Source: Teichococcus rhizosphaerae (lineage in GTDB: Bacteria; Pseudomonadota; Alphaproteobacteria; Acetobacterales; Acetobacteraceae). Taken from it: 64,000 nt of DNA. Position 1 is the first letter of the stretch; each line of letters starts with the position of its first letter. The stretch lies in contig NZ_PDNU01000008.1 in the NCBI RefSeq assembly GCF_002631185.1, forward strand, positions 124,001 to 188,000, in the 5' to 3' direction. Under the pieces are notes generated by a model. The model saw nothing but the letters and a program-made list of their open reading frames with translations, searched no databases and had not been told where the DNA came from. Position numbers and translations under genes: made by a program. Of this stretch, positions 33,364 through 42,482 are shown piece after piece.

Positions 33364-35145
33364 TCAGAGCGGCGCGCAGGCCCGGCGCAGCCATTCCGCC
33401 CCGTCATCCTCCAGCCCGGGGCCGACCTCCGCCAGCACGCGGGCATGGTAGGCATCCACCCAGCCGCGCTCGCCGGGGGTGAGAAGGGCCAGGTCGATCA
33501 GCCGGCGCTCATAGGGCACCAGGGTCAGGGTCTCGAACTCCAGGAAGGGGCGCGTCTGGCCGGGGCGGCTTTCGGCCTGCCGGGTCAGCAGCAGGTTCTC
33601 GATGCGGATGCCATAGGCGCCCGGCTGGTAGAAGCCCGGCTCGTCGGACAGGATCATGCCCGGGCGCAGCGGCACGGCCCGCGCGGCGCGGCTGATGCTC
33701 GCCGGCCCCTCATGCACCGACAGGAAGCTGCCGATGCCATGGCCGGTGCCGTGGTCGTAGTCGAGCCCGGCCTGCCACAGCGGCGCCCGCGCCACCGCGT
33801 CGATGTGCGGGCCGGCGACACCCTGCGGGAAGCGCAGCGTGGCCAGCGCGATATGGCCGCGCAGCACCCGCGTGTAGCGCTCCACGAGATCCGCCGGCGG
33901 GGTGCCGGGGCCGGTCCAGAGCGTGCGGGTGATGTCCGTGGTGCCGTCCGTGTACTGCGCGCCGCTGTCGATCAGGTAGCACTCGTCGGGGCGGATCGGC
34001 CGGTCCGTTTCCGGCGTGGCGCGGTAATGGACGATGGCGCCGTGCTCGCCCGCCCCCGAGATGGCGGGAAAGCTCTCGGCGCGGAACAGCGGCTGCGCCC
34101 GGCGCAAGGCCAGCAGACGCTCGGCGGCGCCGATCTCGGTCTCGGTGCCGCGCGGCGCCTGGGCGGCGAACCAGGCCAGGAAGCGCGCCATGGCCTGCGC
34201 GTCGCGCCGGTGCGCACGCCGGGCGCCTTCCTGCTCCACCGGGTTCTTGCAGGCGCGCGGCAGGCGGCAGGGGTCCTCGCCGGCATGCAGCGTGGCGCCG
34301 GCCTCGCGCAGCGTGGCGGCGAACCAGACGGGGGTGGCGTCGGGGTCGAGCCGCACCGCCTGGCCGCCCAGCCCCGCCAGCACCTCGGCCATCGCCGCCG
34401 GCGGATGCACCGACACCGCATTGCCCAGATGCGCCCACGTGGCCTCGGGCAGCTTGGCGGGGTCCATGAACAGCTCCACCCGCTCATCCGCCCGCAGCAG
34501 GGCGAAGCCCAGCGCCAGGGGCGTGTGCTCCAGGTCGCCGCCGCGCAGGTTCAGCAGCCAGGCCAGGGAATGCGGGTCCGCCAGCACGGCGGCGGCCTCG
34601 CCGGCGGCGCGCAGCCCGGCTGCGGCCTCGGCCCGCTTCTCCGCCGAGTCGCGGCCGGCATATTCCAGCGGATGCGGCACGGCGGCGGCGCGCGGCGGTG
34701 CCGGGCGGTCCCGCCACACGGCATCGACCGGGTTGGCGGCCAGCGGCACCAGGACGGCGCCGGAGGGCATCAGCCGGTCCAGCGCCGATTGCGGGTGCAG
34801 CCAGGGGTCGTAGCCGATGCGCAGGCCCGCCGCGTGCCGCGCCAGCCAGTCCTGCGGCGGCTGCTCGGTCAGGTGGCAATGCTCCCACAGCGCCGGGTCG
34901 GCCTGCTGGAGCGCCTGGGTGGTGTAGCGGCCATCGACGAAGAGCGCGGCGCGCGTGGCCAGGACGACCGCCATGCCGGCGCTGCCGGTGAACCCCGTCA
35001 GCCAGGCGAGGCGCTCGCCGCTGGGCGGCACGTATTCGCCCAGATACTCGTCGCTGCGCGGGACCAGCAGGCCATCCACCCCGCTCCGGTCGAGTTCGGC
35101 CCGGAGGGCGGCGAGGCGTTCGGCGTGTGTCACGTTGGTTAGCAT
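33364..35145 (-). CDS. Aminopeptidase P family protein (Xaa-Pro aminopeptidase, M24B)
   Basis: A 593-residue metallopeptidase that cleaves the first residue from peptides with proline in second position. As in three-domain aminopeptidase P proteins, two creatinase-like N-terminal domains (VDGLLVPRSDEYLGEYVPPS and FTGSAGMAVV) precede the pita-bread catalytic domain. Metal ligands are visible: Asp in DSGAQYTDGTTDITRT (two Asp), His in YDHGTGHGIG, Glu in LSDEPGFY and Glu in IRIEN. No signal peptide is seen, so it is cytoplasmic. The listed ATG has a weak ribosome site; a GTG four codons in (VTHAERLA) is an equally good start. Confidence 0.94.
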   Translation of the reverse strand: MLTNVTHAERLAALRAELDRSGVDGLLVPRSDEYLGEYVPPSGERLAWLTGFTGSAGMAVVLATRAALFVDGRYTTQALQQADPALWEHCHLTEQPPQDWLARHAAGLRIGYDPWLHPQSALDRLMPSGAVLVPLAANPVDAVWRDRPAPPRAAAVPHPLEYAGRDSAEKRAEAAAGLRAAGEAAAVLADPHSLAWLLNLRGGDLEHTPLALGFALLRADERVELFMDPAKLPEATWAHLGNAVSVHPPAAMAEVLAGLGGQAVRLDPDATPVWFAATLREAGATLHAGEDPCRLPRACKNPVEQEGARRAHRRDAQAMARFLAWFAAQAPRGTETEIGAAERLLALRRAQPLFRAESFPAISGAGEHGAIVHYRATPETDRPIRPDECYLIDSGAQYTDGTTDITRTLWTGPGTPPADLVERYTRVLRGHIALATLRFPQGVAGPHIDAVARAPLWQAGLDYDHGTGHGIGSFLSVHEGPASISRAARAVPLRPGMILSDEPGFYQPGAYGIRIENLLLTRQAESRPGQTRPFLEFETLTLVPYERRLIDLALLTPGERGWVDAYHARVLAEVGPGLEDDGAEWLRRACAPL

Positions 35146-35324
35146 CCCGTTAAGAACATGTTTCCACAGGTTTCAATGCGCCGAGCGCATGGCTAAGCTT
35201 CGTTTGTCGCGCTCGTCTTTGCACGCGCTCAAGCCTACATCCGGCGCATCGCGCAAGGGGCGGGCGGTCGACGGCACGAGCCAGTCCTGCGGACCACCCC
35301 GGCGCGCAATTGGAACGCTAGACA

Positions 35325-35660
35325 ATGGACGCCCGCATCACCAAGCCGGAGTTTCACTCCGCCACCCCGAGCGCTGCCTTCGCCATGGACGAGGCGCGCT
35401 CCGTCGCGCTCGCCGCGATCCGCGCGCGGGATGAGGCGATCGGCCAGTGGATCCGCAAGGCGATCGTCAAGGCCTATCGCGCCGTGGTGGAATACCCGCA
35501 GCGCCGCCGCGTGAAGGACGAGCTGTCGCTGATGACCGACCGCGAGCTGTCCGACATCGGCCTGAGCCGCGGCGACATCAGCCGCGTGTTCGAGGGCGAT
35601 TTCGAGGCCCAGGCCAGCCGCGCGGCGAACGCCCCAGCCGGCAGCCGCAGCGCCGCCTGA
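35325..35660 (+). CDS. DUF1127 domain-containing small protein
   Basis: A 111-residue basic protein. The C-terminal half carries the DUF1127 (YjiS-like) signature: a helix with RRRVKDELSLMTDRELSDIGLSRGDI at about residues 61-86. Such Arg-rich proteins in alphaproteobacteria are linked to RNA binding and to phosphate or stress responses; the role here is unknown. The N-terminal 35 residues have no recognisable feature. It stands alone, divergent from the aminopeptidase across 179 nt in which I see no clear promoter. Confidence 0.85.
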   Translation: MDARITKPEFHSATPSAAFAMDEARSVALAAIRARDEAIGQWIRKAIVKAYRAVVEYPQRRRVKDELSLMTDRELSDIGLSRGDISRVFEGDFEAQASRAANAPAGSRSAA

Positions 35661-35784
35661 CACGAAGCGGCCCGAAAAGAATCGGCTGGCGCGCGGCAAC
35701 TCCGGCCGCGCGTCCTGGTTTGTAGCACCAGAGACCAGGAAGCGGCGCTTCCTCCCCCCCTCCCCCCGGTGCCGCTTCCAGCCA

Positions 35785-35820
35785 GAACCGCCCCGCATCC
35801 CCCCAGATGCGGGGCGGTTC
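35785..35820. terminator. Long perfect hairpin between DUF1127 gene and prmA
   Basis: GAACCGCCCCGCATC (35785-35799) and GATGCGGGGCGGTTC (35806-35820) form a perfect 15-bp stem with a 6-nt loop. It lies in a 207-nt gap between convergent genes, so a bidirectional terminator is likely, though neither side has a T run. The remainder of the gap has no other recognisable content. Confidence 0.7.
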
Positions 35821-35867
35821 CATATCCGGCCCCCGGCGGGCTCGATCCCGCCCGGCCCCGATGCGGC

Positions 35868-36755
35868 TCAGCGCTTGCGCAGCACCAGGGCGGACCAGGC
35901 GCCCTGGTCGATGCGCCGCTCCAGAACCATGCCGGCGCGGCGGTGCGCGGCCAGCACCATCCGCACCTGGGTGCCGAGCAGGCCGGCCAGGATGGCGGTG
36001 CCGCCCGGCGCCAGGTGTTCGGACAGGCTCTTGGCCATGGCGCAGAGCGGGCGGGCGAGGATGTTGGCGAACACCAGGTCATAGGTGCCGGCGCGCACGC
36101 CGCGGTGGCGCCAGCCATCGGCCAGCCGCGCCCGGATCAGGTTGCGTAGCCCGTTGGCGCTGGCGTTCTCGGCGGCGATGCGCACGCTCCAGGGCTCGAT
36201 GTCGGTGGCCAGCACGCGGCGGCGCAGCCGCTTGGCCGCCGCCATGGCCAGGATGCCGGAGCCGGTGCCGAGGTCAAGGATGCGGCGCGGCCGGCGGTGC
36301 GCCATGCCCTCGAAGCCGATCAGGCAGCCGCGCGTCGAGCCGTGCTCGCCCGAGCCGAAGGCGAGCCCCGCATCCAGCCGCAGCACGGTGCGGCCATAGG
36401 TGACGGGATTGGGCAGGTGGCTCGGGCGGATCAGCACCCGCGCGCCGATCTCCTGCTCGGGAAAGGCCTGCACGGTGCGGGCGAGCCACCCTTCCGCCTC
36501 GACGGGCGCGCGCTTCAGCTCCGGCATCTCGATGCCGGACAGCGCCGCGGCCAGGACCAGGGCGGGCAGCAGCTCCTCGTCGCCCACGCCGGTCTCGCGC
36601 ACCGCCTCCAGGCCCCAGCTGTCGGTCGGGTCGTCCTTGAAGTAGCCCACGCTGGGGCAGACGGTCTGCAGCGCCGCCTCGAAATGCGGCACCGCCTCTT
36701 CCGGCAGGCCGTCGATGGTCAGGGTTTCCAGGGTCTGGGGATGGCGGCGGTTCAT
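35868..36755 (-). CDS. prmA: Ribosomal protein L11 methyltransferase
   Basis: A 295-residue SAM methyltransferase that trimethylates ribosomal protein L11. The N-terminal half is the substrate-recognition domain. The catalytic half has LAFGSGEHGSTRGCL, the SAM loop ILDLGTGSGILAMAAAKRL, ATDIEPWSVRIAAENA, and the PrmA-typical NILARPL. The ATG overlaps the stop of uvrD (TGATG), so its translation is coupled to the helicase. Confidence 0.94.
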   Translation of the reverse strand: MNRRHPQTLETLTIDGLPEEAVPHFEAALQTVCPSVGYFKDDPTDSWGLEAVRETGVGDEELLPALVLAAALSGIEMPELKRAPVEAEGWLARTVQAFPEQEIGARVLIRPSHLPNPVTYGRTVLRLDAGLAFGSGEHGSTRGCLIGFEGMAHRRPRRILDLGTGSGILAMAAAKRLRRRVLATDIEPWSVRIAAENASANGLRNLIRARLADGWRHRGVRAGTYDLVFANILARPLCAMAKSLSEHLAPGGTAILAGLLGTQVRMVLAAHRRAGMVLERRIDQGAWSALVLRKR

Positions 36756-38980
36756 CAGGCCTTTTCCACGAAACTGTCGAGCACGCGCTTCCGCCCCGCC
36801 TTGTCGAATTCGACGTCCAGCTTGTTGTCTTCGGCGCTCACGACACGCCCATAGCCGAATTTCGTGTGAAACACCCGGCTGCCCGGCGGAATGGCGGCAT
36901 TCTTCGCCGGGCGCTCCGCCACTTCCCAGGCGCCGGCCTCAATGATGCGCGGCTTGCGCGCCACCAGCGGGAACTGGCCGGAGAACACCGAGGGCGCCGA
37001 AACCATGCGCGCCCGCTCGGCGCGCGCCCCGCCCTCCTGCTCGACATGCTCGGGCGGCAGCTCGTCGAGGAAGCGGGAAGGAATGGCGCTGCTCCAGTTG
37101 GCGTAGAGCCGCCGGTTGGCCGCGTGGCTGATGACGCAGCACTTCCGCGCCCGGGTGATGCCGACATAGGCGAGGCGCCGCTCCTCCTCGAGCCCCTTGT
37201 CGCCCGACTCGTCGAGCGAGCGCTGGTGCGGGAACAGCCCCTCCTCCCAGCCGGGCAGGAACACCGTGTCGAACTCCAGCCCCTTGGCGGCGTGCAGCGT
37301 CATCAGGCTGACGCGCTCGGCCTCCGGCGCCTGGTCGCTCTCCATCACCAGCGAGACATGCTCCAGGAAGCCGGCCAGCGTCTCGAACTCGCCCAGCGCG
37401 CGGATCAGCTCCTTCAGGTTCTCGAGCCGCCCCGGCGCCTCGGGCGACTTGTCCTGCCGCCACATCTCCGTGTAGCCGGATTCGTCGAGCAGGGTGGCGG
37501 CCACCACCACATGCCCCTCCCGCTCCAGCCCCTCGCGCCAGCGGGCGAAGCCCTCCAGCAGCTCCCGCAGCGCCTGGCGCGGCTTGGGCCGCAGCGCGCC
37601 GAGCGCCGTCATCCGGTCCGCCGCCACCAGCAGGGGCACGCCCTCGGCGCGGGCGAGCTGGTGCATGGCGCGCAGCGCCGTGTCGCCCAGGCCACGCTTG
37701 GGGGTGTTGACGATGCGCTCGAAGGCCAGGTCGTCGGCCGGCTGGTTCAGCACCCGCAGATAGGCCATGGCATCGCGGATCTCGGCCCGCTCGTAGAACT
37801 TCAGCCCGCCCACCACGCGGTAGGGGATGCCCAGCGTGATCAGCCGCTCCTCGAAGGCGCGGGTCTGCGAGCCGGTGCGGACCAGAATGGCGATCTCGGC
37901 GAGGTTGTGCCCGTCCCGCCGCGCGGCCTCGATGCGGCCGCCCACCATGCGGGCCTCCTCCTCCGAGTCCCAGAGCGAGACGACGCGCACCTTCTCGCCG
38001 CGCGCATCCTCGCGGCCGGGGCGGAGCGTCTTGCCCAGCCGCCCGCTGTTCCGGGCGATCAGGCCCGAGGCGGCGCCCAGGATCGGCGTGGTGGAGCGGT
38101 AGTTGGATTCGAGGCGCACGATGGTGGCGCCGGGGAAGTCCTTCTCGAAGCGGAGGATGTTCTCGATCTCGGCGCCGCGCCAGGAATAGATCGACTGGTC
38201 GTCGTCGCCCACGCAGCAGATGTTGCGGCTTGCCGGGTCCTCGCGCTGGGCCAGCAGGCGCAGCCAGAGATACTGGACGAGGTTGGTGTCCTGGTACTCG
38301 TCCACCAGGATGTAGCGGAAGCGGCGGTGGTAGTCGGCCAGCACGTCCGGATGCTCGCGCAGGATCTCCACCACATGCAGCATCAGGTCGCCGAAATCGG
38401 TGGCGTTCACCTGTTTCAGCCGCTCCTGGTAGGCGGCGTAGAGGCTGCGGGCGCGGTTGTTGGCGAAGTCCGAGTCCTCGGCCGGCGTGATCCGCGCGGG
38501 CGTGCAGCCGCGGTCCTTCCAGCGCTGGATGACGGTCATCAGACCCTGCGGTGGCCAGCGCTTCTGGTCGATGCCGGCGGCCTCCATCACCTGCTTGAGC
38601 AGGCGCATCTGGTCGTCCGTGTCGAGGATGGTGAAGTTGCTGGAAAGCCCCACCAGCTCGGCGTGGCGGCGCAGCATGCGGGCGCAGAGGGCATGGAAGG
38701 TGCCGAGCCACAGCCCCTCCGCCGGCTGGCCCAGGATGGCCGAGACGCGCTCGCGCATCTCGCGCGCCGCCTTGTTGGTGAAGGTGACGGCCAGCACCTG
38801 GCTGGGGAAGGCCCGCCGCGTCATCAGGATGTGGGCGAAGCGGGTGGTCAGCACCCGCGTCTTGCCGGTGCCGGCGCCGGCCAGCACCAGCAGCGGCCCG
38901 TCCACCGTCTCCACGGCGGCGCGCTGCTCGGGGTTCAGCCGGGCCAGGTAGTCGGTGGCGGAGGCGGGCATGGTCGTCAT
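36755..38980 (-). CDS. uvrD: ATP-dependent DNA helicase UvrD/PcrA
   Basis: A 741-residue SF1A 3'-5' helicase for nucleotide excision and mismatch repair. It starts LNPEQRAAVETVDGPLLVLAGAGTGKTRVLT (Walker A AGAGTGKT), followed by TFTNKAAREMRERV, ILVDEYQDTN (Walker B), CVGDDDQSIYSWRGA, and LMTLHAAKGLEFDTVFLPG with YVGITRA. The C-terminal 40 residues form the Tudor-like PcrA tail (HTKFGYGRVVSAEDNKLDVEF). I start at the ATG right before LNPEQ; the longer open frame is spurious. The start overlaps the stop of the pentapeptide gene (ATGA). Confidence 0.96.
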   Translation of the reverse strand: MTTMPASATDYLARLNPEQRAAVETVDGPLLVLAGAGTGKTRVLTTRFAHILMTRRAFPSQVLAVTFTNKAAREMRERVSAILGQPAEGLWLGTFHALCARMLRRHAELVGLSSNFTILDTDDQMRLLKQVMEAAGIDQKRWPPQGLMTVIQRWKDRGCTPARITPAEDSDFANNRARSLYAAYQERLKQVNATDFGDLMLHVVEILREHPDVLADYHRRFRYILVDEYQDTNLVQYLWLRLLAQREDPASRNICCVGDDDQSIYSWRGAEIENILRFEKDFPGATIVRLESNYRSTTPILGAASGLIARNSGRLGKTLRPGREDARGEKVRVVSLWDSEEEARMVGGRIEAARRDGHNLAEIAILVRTGSQTRAFEERLITLGIPYRVVGGLKFYERAEIRDAMAYLRVLNQPADDLAFERIVNTPKRGLGDTALRAMHQLARAEGVPLLVAADRMTALGALRPKPRQALRELLEGFARWREGLEREGHVVVAATLLDESGYTEMWRQDKSPEAPGRLENLKELIRALGEFETLAGFLEHVSLVMESDQAPEAERVSLMTLHAAKGLEFDTVFLPGWEEGLFPHQRSLDESGDKGLEEERRLAYVGITRARKCCVISHAANRRLYANWSSAIPSRFLDELPPEHVEQEGGARAERARMVSAPSVFSGQFPLVARKPRIIEAGAWEVAERPAKNAAIPPGSRVFHTKFGYGRVVSAEDNKLDVEFDKAGRKRVLDSFVEKA

Positions 38981-39480
38981 TGGCAGAACCCCACGGAGCC
39001 GGCGGCGCAGCGGCGGGCGCCATCGACCCACAGCGCGCCATCCAGCGTGGCGGTGCCCAGGTCGGCGCCCGACAGGTTGGCCCCGGTCAGGTCGGCATCG
39101 GTCAGGTCGGCGCGGAAGAAGCGGGCGCCCCGCAGGTCGGCCCCGGCGAAGCGGGCGCCGACCAGCCGGGCGCGGGTGAACTCGGCGCCGCGCAGCACGG
39201 CGCCCGAGAAATCGGCGCCTGACGCATCGGCCGAGGTGAAGCGGGCGGCGGGGGCGTCCGCCTCGGCCAGCTTCGCCTGGCCCAGCCTGGCGCGGGCGAA
39301 GCTCGCATCGCGCAGCACGGCGCCGGTCAGGTCCACGCCGCGGAAATCCTGCCCGTCCTGCAGGCAGCGCCGCCAGTCCACCCCGGGCGCGGGGGCGTCC
39401 GTGCAGGCGGCGGCGGCCGGGGCGATGCCCAGCAGCAGCAGCAGGGGAAGGGCAAGAAGGGGCAGGATTGGCGGGGACAC
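38977..39480 (-). CDS. Secreted pentapeptide repeat protein
   Basis: A 167-residue protein with a clear signal peptide (residues 1-24, hydrophobic PLLALPLLLLLG, cleavage after APAAAA). From about residue 43 to 150 it has about 20 tandem A(D/N)LxG-type pentapeptides, for example ADLRGARFFRADLTDADLTG, which fold as a right-handed quadrilateral beta helix. Two cysteines near the C-terminus (RRCAAG, GFCQ) and one after the signal could form disulfides, consistent with the periplasm. Start is GTG; no strong ribosome site is visible. Function unknown. It overlaps uvrD by ATGA. Confidence 0.82.
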   Translation of the reverse strand: MSPPILPLLALPLLLLLGIAPAAAACTDAPAPGVDWRRCLQDGQDFRGVDLTGAVLRDASFARARLGQAKLAEADAPAARFTSADASGADFSGAVLRGAEFTRARLVGARFAGADLRGARFFRADLTDADLTGANLSGADLGTATLDGALWVDGARRCAAGSVGFCQ

Positions 39481-40490
39481 GGGCTGGATATAGAACGGGC
39501 CACGAACGCGGCCAACCTCCGGCCGGCCGCCGGGAGGGAGTCGCCGCCATTCTCAGCCTGCCGATCCGCGCCCTCGAATGGTCCGCCCGGCAGGGCGGCA
39601 TGCTTCTGGCGGCGAGCATCTTCGCCGGCCTGTTCATCCCGCCCCTGGCTGGCGCCCTGCGCGAGGCGGTGACGCCGATCGTGGCGCTGCTGATGACGCT
39701 GGTGCTGCTGCGGGTCGATCCGGTGCAGGTGCTGGCCTATCTGCGGCGGCCGCTGCTGGTGGTGGCGATGCTGGCCTGGCTGCTGCTGGGATGCCCGCTG
39801 CTGGCCTATGCCGCGACCCGGGCGGTGGGGCTGGACGGGCCGATGGGCGCGGGGCTGGTGATCGTGGCCACCGGCTGCGCCGCCACCTCCTCCCCCGCCT
39901 TCGCCCGGCTGGTCGGGCTGGATGGCGAGATCGCGCTGGTGGTGTCGCTGCTCTCCACCCTGCTGGTGCCCTTCACCGCGCCGCCCCTGGCGCTGGGGCT
40001 GCTGGGGATCGACCTGTCCATCACCGTGGGCGGGCTGATGGCGCGGCTGGCGCTGGTGGTGGGGCTGCCGCTGGCGGTCTCGCTGGCGATCCGCCAGATG
40101 GCCGGGCCGGCGCGGCTGGCCCGCTGGGGCGGCGCCGTGGATGGCGCGGTGGTGCTGCTGGTGGTGCTCTACGGCTTCGGCGTGATGGACGGCGTGCTGG
40201 CCCGCCTGCTGGCCGAGCCCGGGCTGGTGCTGGGCGGCATCCTGCTGGCCTTCGCCGGCTGCCTGGGGCTGAACGTGGCCACGGCGCTGGCCTTCCGCCC
40301 GGCGGGGCACCGCCTGTCGCTTTCCGCGGGGCTGCTCTCGGGCAACCGCAACATGGCGCTCTACCTGGCGGTGATGCCGGCCAGCACGGAGCCGCGCATC
40401 CTGCTGTTCTTCGTGCTCTGCCAGTTTCCGCTCTTCCTCAGCCCCTTCCTGCTGAAGCCGGTCTATGCCCGGCTGGCGCGGCGGGGCTGA
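39468..40490 (+). CDS. Bile acid:sodium symporter family transporter
   Basis: A polytopic inner membrane protein with nine or ten hydrophobic segments across about 300 residues. The G-C-A-A-T-S-S-P-A-F stretch and the LSGNRNMALYLAVMPAS stretch, with internal symmetry between halves, fit the BART/SBF (Na+-organic anion) superfamily. The substrate is unknown. The start is uncertain: the frame opens at TTG 39468, overlapping the divergent pentapeptide gene; the next ATG (39600) would cut into the first hydrophobic segment, and GGGAGG at 39532-39537 points to an atypical start near 39549. Confidence 0.75.
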   Translation: MAGTRAGYRTGHERGQPPAGRREGVAAILSLPIRALEWSARQGGMLLAASIFAGLFIPPLAGALREAVTPIVALLMTLVLLRVDPVQVLAYLRRPLLVVAMLAWLLLGCPLLAYAATRAVGLDGPMGAGLVIVATGCAATSSPAFARLVGLDGEIALVVSLLSTLLVPFTAPPLALGLLGIDLSITVGGLMARLALVVGLPLAVSLAIRQMAGPARLARWGGAVDGAVVLLVVLYGFGVMDGVLARLLAEPGLVLGGILLAFAGCLGLNVATALAFRPAGHRLSLSAGLLSGNRNMALYLAVMPASTEPRILLFFVLCQFPLFLSPFLLKPVYARLARRG

Positions 40491-40510
40491 GGGAGGGGGC
40501 CGCCCCTCCC
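40491..40510. terminator. Hairpin between convergent transporter and metF genes
   Basis: GGGAGGGG (40491-40498) and CCCCTCCC (40503-40510) form an 8-bp stem with a GCCG loop directly after the transporter stop and 8 nt from the metF stop. There is no T run. Confidence 0.5.
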
Positions 40511-40517
40511 CGCCTCT

Positions 40518-41483
40518 TCAGGCGGCCGGCGCCGCCTTCGGCCGGGCGCCCAGGATGTGGGAGATGGCATAGGTCAGGTCGGCGCGGTTGAGGGTGTAGA
40601 AGTGGAACTCGTCCACCCCGTTGGCCTGCAGCAGGCGCACCTGCTCGGCGGCGAGGGCGGCGGCCACCATGCGGCGGGTTTCCGGGTCGTCGTCCAGCCC
40701 CTCGAAGAGGCGGCCCATCCAGTCCGGCACGCTGGCGCCGCACATGGCGGAGAACTTGCGCACCTGGTTGAAGTTGGAGACCGGCAGGATGCCCGGCACG
40801 ATCGGCACGGTGATGCCGGCGGCGTGGCAGCGGTCCAGGAAGCGCAGGAACACCTCGGTGTCGAAGAAGTACTGGGTGATGGCGCGGGTGGCGCCGGCGT
40901 CGATCTTGCGCTTGAGGTTGTCCAGGTCGTGCTGGGCGGAGCTGGCGGTGGGGTGTGTCTCGGGATAGGCGGCCACCGAGATCTCGAAATCGGCCACGCG
41001 CTTCAGCCCGGCCACCAGGTCGGCGGCATAGGCGTAGCCCTGCGGGTGCGGCACATAGCCCTCCTCGCCGGCCGGGGCGTCGCCGCGCAGCGCCACGATG
41101 TGGCGCACGCCATCGGCCCAGTAGCGGCGGGCGACGTCGTCCACCTCGCCCTGGCTGGCGCCAACGCAGGTGAGATGCGCGGCCGGCGTCAGGCTGGTTT
41201 CCCGCACCAGGCGGGAGAGCGTGGCATGGGTGCGCTCCTGCGTGGTGCCGCCCGCACCATAGGTGACCGAGACGAAGCGCGGCGCCAGCGGCTCCAGCCG
41301 CCGCACGCAGCTCCAGAGCTGCTGCTCCAGCGCCTCCGTGCGGGGCGGGAAGAACTCGAAGGAAAGGGCGGGGGGCGGCAGCTCGGTCGGCACGGGCAGG
41401 CCGGCCACGCGCGGGCCGGTCAGCCAGCGCTGCAGGGTGCCCGGGGTGCCGGCGGAGGCTGCGTGGTCGGCGAGGTGGTTCAT
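40518..41483 (-). CDS. metF: 5,10-methylenetetrahydrofolate reductase
   Basis: A 321-residue FAD enzyme reducing methylene-THF to methyl-THF, the methyl donor for methionine synthase. SFEFFPPRTEALEQQLW at the N-terminus, the VTYGAGGTTQERTH loop, HLTCVGAS, ALRGDAP with the folate-binding Asp, and ITQYFFDTEVFLRFLDRC are all MetF signatures. PGILPVSNF follows in order. The 166 nt ahead of it, shared with mlaA, show no riboswitch I can recognise. Confidence 0.95.
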   Translation of the reverse strand: MNHLADHAASAGTPGTLQRWLTGPRVAGLPVPTELPPPALSFEFFPPRTEALEQQLWSCVRRLEPLAPRFVSVTYGAGGTTQERTHATLSRLVRETSLTPAAHLTCVGASQGEVDDVARRYWADGVRHIVALRGDAPAGEEGYVPHPQGYAYAADLVAGLKRVADFEISVAAYPETHPTASSAQHDLDNLKRKIDAGATRAITQYFFDTEVFLRFLDRCHAAGITVPIVPGILPVSNFNQVRKFSAMCGASVPDWMGRLFEGLDDDPETRRMVAAALAAEQVRLLQANGVDEFHFYTLNRADLTYAISHILGARPKAAPAA

Positions 41484-41649
41484 GCCCCTCCCTTACTGCA
41501 CCCGGCGGCGGAAATGAATGCGGCACCGCACGGGGTTGTTTGCAGCAGCTTGACCTTTAAATGTTCCTGGCATTCATCCCTGGATGTATGTAGCCCGCTG
41601 ATTGCCCTTCCCGCCGCTTCCTCCCGGCCTTGCAGGAAATGCTCCGCCC

Positions 41650-42465
41650 ATGCATCCCTATCGCCGCCCGCTCCTTATGCTGCTCGGCATGCTGGCCCTC
41701 TCGGCCTGCGCCACGCGCCCGCCAGCGAGCGAGCCCGAGGCGCTGGCGGAATACGAGCAGACCAACGACCCGCTGGAGCCCCTCAACCGCGGCCTGTATG
41801 CCGTCCACAACGGCATCGACACGGTGGTGCTGCGCCCGGCGGCGGAGGTCTACCGCTTCGTGCTGCCGCAGCCGGTGCGCACCGGGGTGCGCAACGTGCT
41901 GGCCAACCTGAGGAGCCCCGTGATCCTGCTGAACGATGGGCTGCAGGGCGAGACGCAGCGCTTCGGCAACACCGTCGGCCGCTTCCTGCTGAACTCCACC
42001 CTGGGCGTGGGCGGCATCTTCGACGTGGCCACGGGCTTCGGCCTGCCGGCGCACACGGAGGATTTCGGCCAGACCCTGGCGACCTGGGGCGTGGGCGAAG
42101 GGCCCTTCCTGTTCATTCCCGTGCTGGGCCCGAGCAACCCACGCGACCTGGTGGGGTTTGGAGTTGGCATCGCCAGCAACCCGATGACCTGGGTGACCGC
42201 CAATGGCGACAACACATTGGAGAACATCGGCTACGGCCTCACCGGCCTGACCGTGCTCGACACCCGCGAGGGGCTGATCGAGACGATCGACTCGGTAAAG
42301 GAAACCAGCCTCGACCCCTACGCCACCTTCCGCAGCGCCTACCGCCAGCGTCGCCAGCAGGAGATCCGCAACGGCGGCGCCAACCCGGCGCCCGCCAATG
42401 CCTGGGGCACGGGGCTCGGCACCGCCGGAAGCCCGCCCTCTGGAACCCAGCCCGGCCGCAACTGA
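41650..42465 (+). CDS. mlaA: MlaA family lipoprotein (VacJ)
   Basis: A 271-residue outer membrane lipoprotein that removes phospholipids from the outer leaflet with the Mla system. The signal peptide ends in the lipobox LSAC with Cys20. The mature part has the family hallmarks NDPLEPLNRGLYAVHNGID, RTGVRNVLANLRSPV, NTVGRFLLNSTLGVGGIFDVA and GPFLFIPVLGPSNPRDL. A Pro/Gly-rich tail ends the protein. I start at the ATG giving a proper signal peptide; a longer in-frame start at 41602 is less likely. mlaC follows after 17 nt. Confidence 0.93.
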   Translation: MHPYRRPLLMLLGMLALSACATRPPASEPEALAEYEQTNDPLEPLNRGLYAVHNGIDTVVLRPAAEVYRFVLPQPVRTGVRNVLANLRSPVILLNDGLQGETQRFGNTVGRFLLNSTLGVGGIFDVATGFGLPAHTEDFGQTLATWGVGEGPFLFIPVLGPSNPRDLVGFGVGIASNPMTWVTANGDNTLENIGYGLTGLTVLDTREGLIETIDSVKETSLDPYATFRSAYRQRRQQEIRNGGANPAPANAWGTGLGTAGSPPSGTQPGRN

Positions 42466-42482
42466 GCCGGCCCGGACACGAG

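Noticed and set aside
41484-41649. Possible SAM riboswitch ahead of metF.
   Set aside because: Neither the SAM-II core nor an SAH-type core can be found on the minus strand in this interval.
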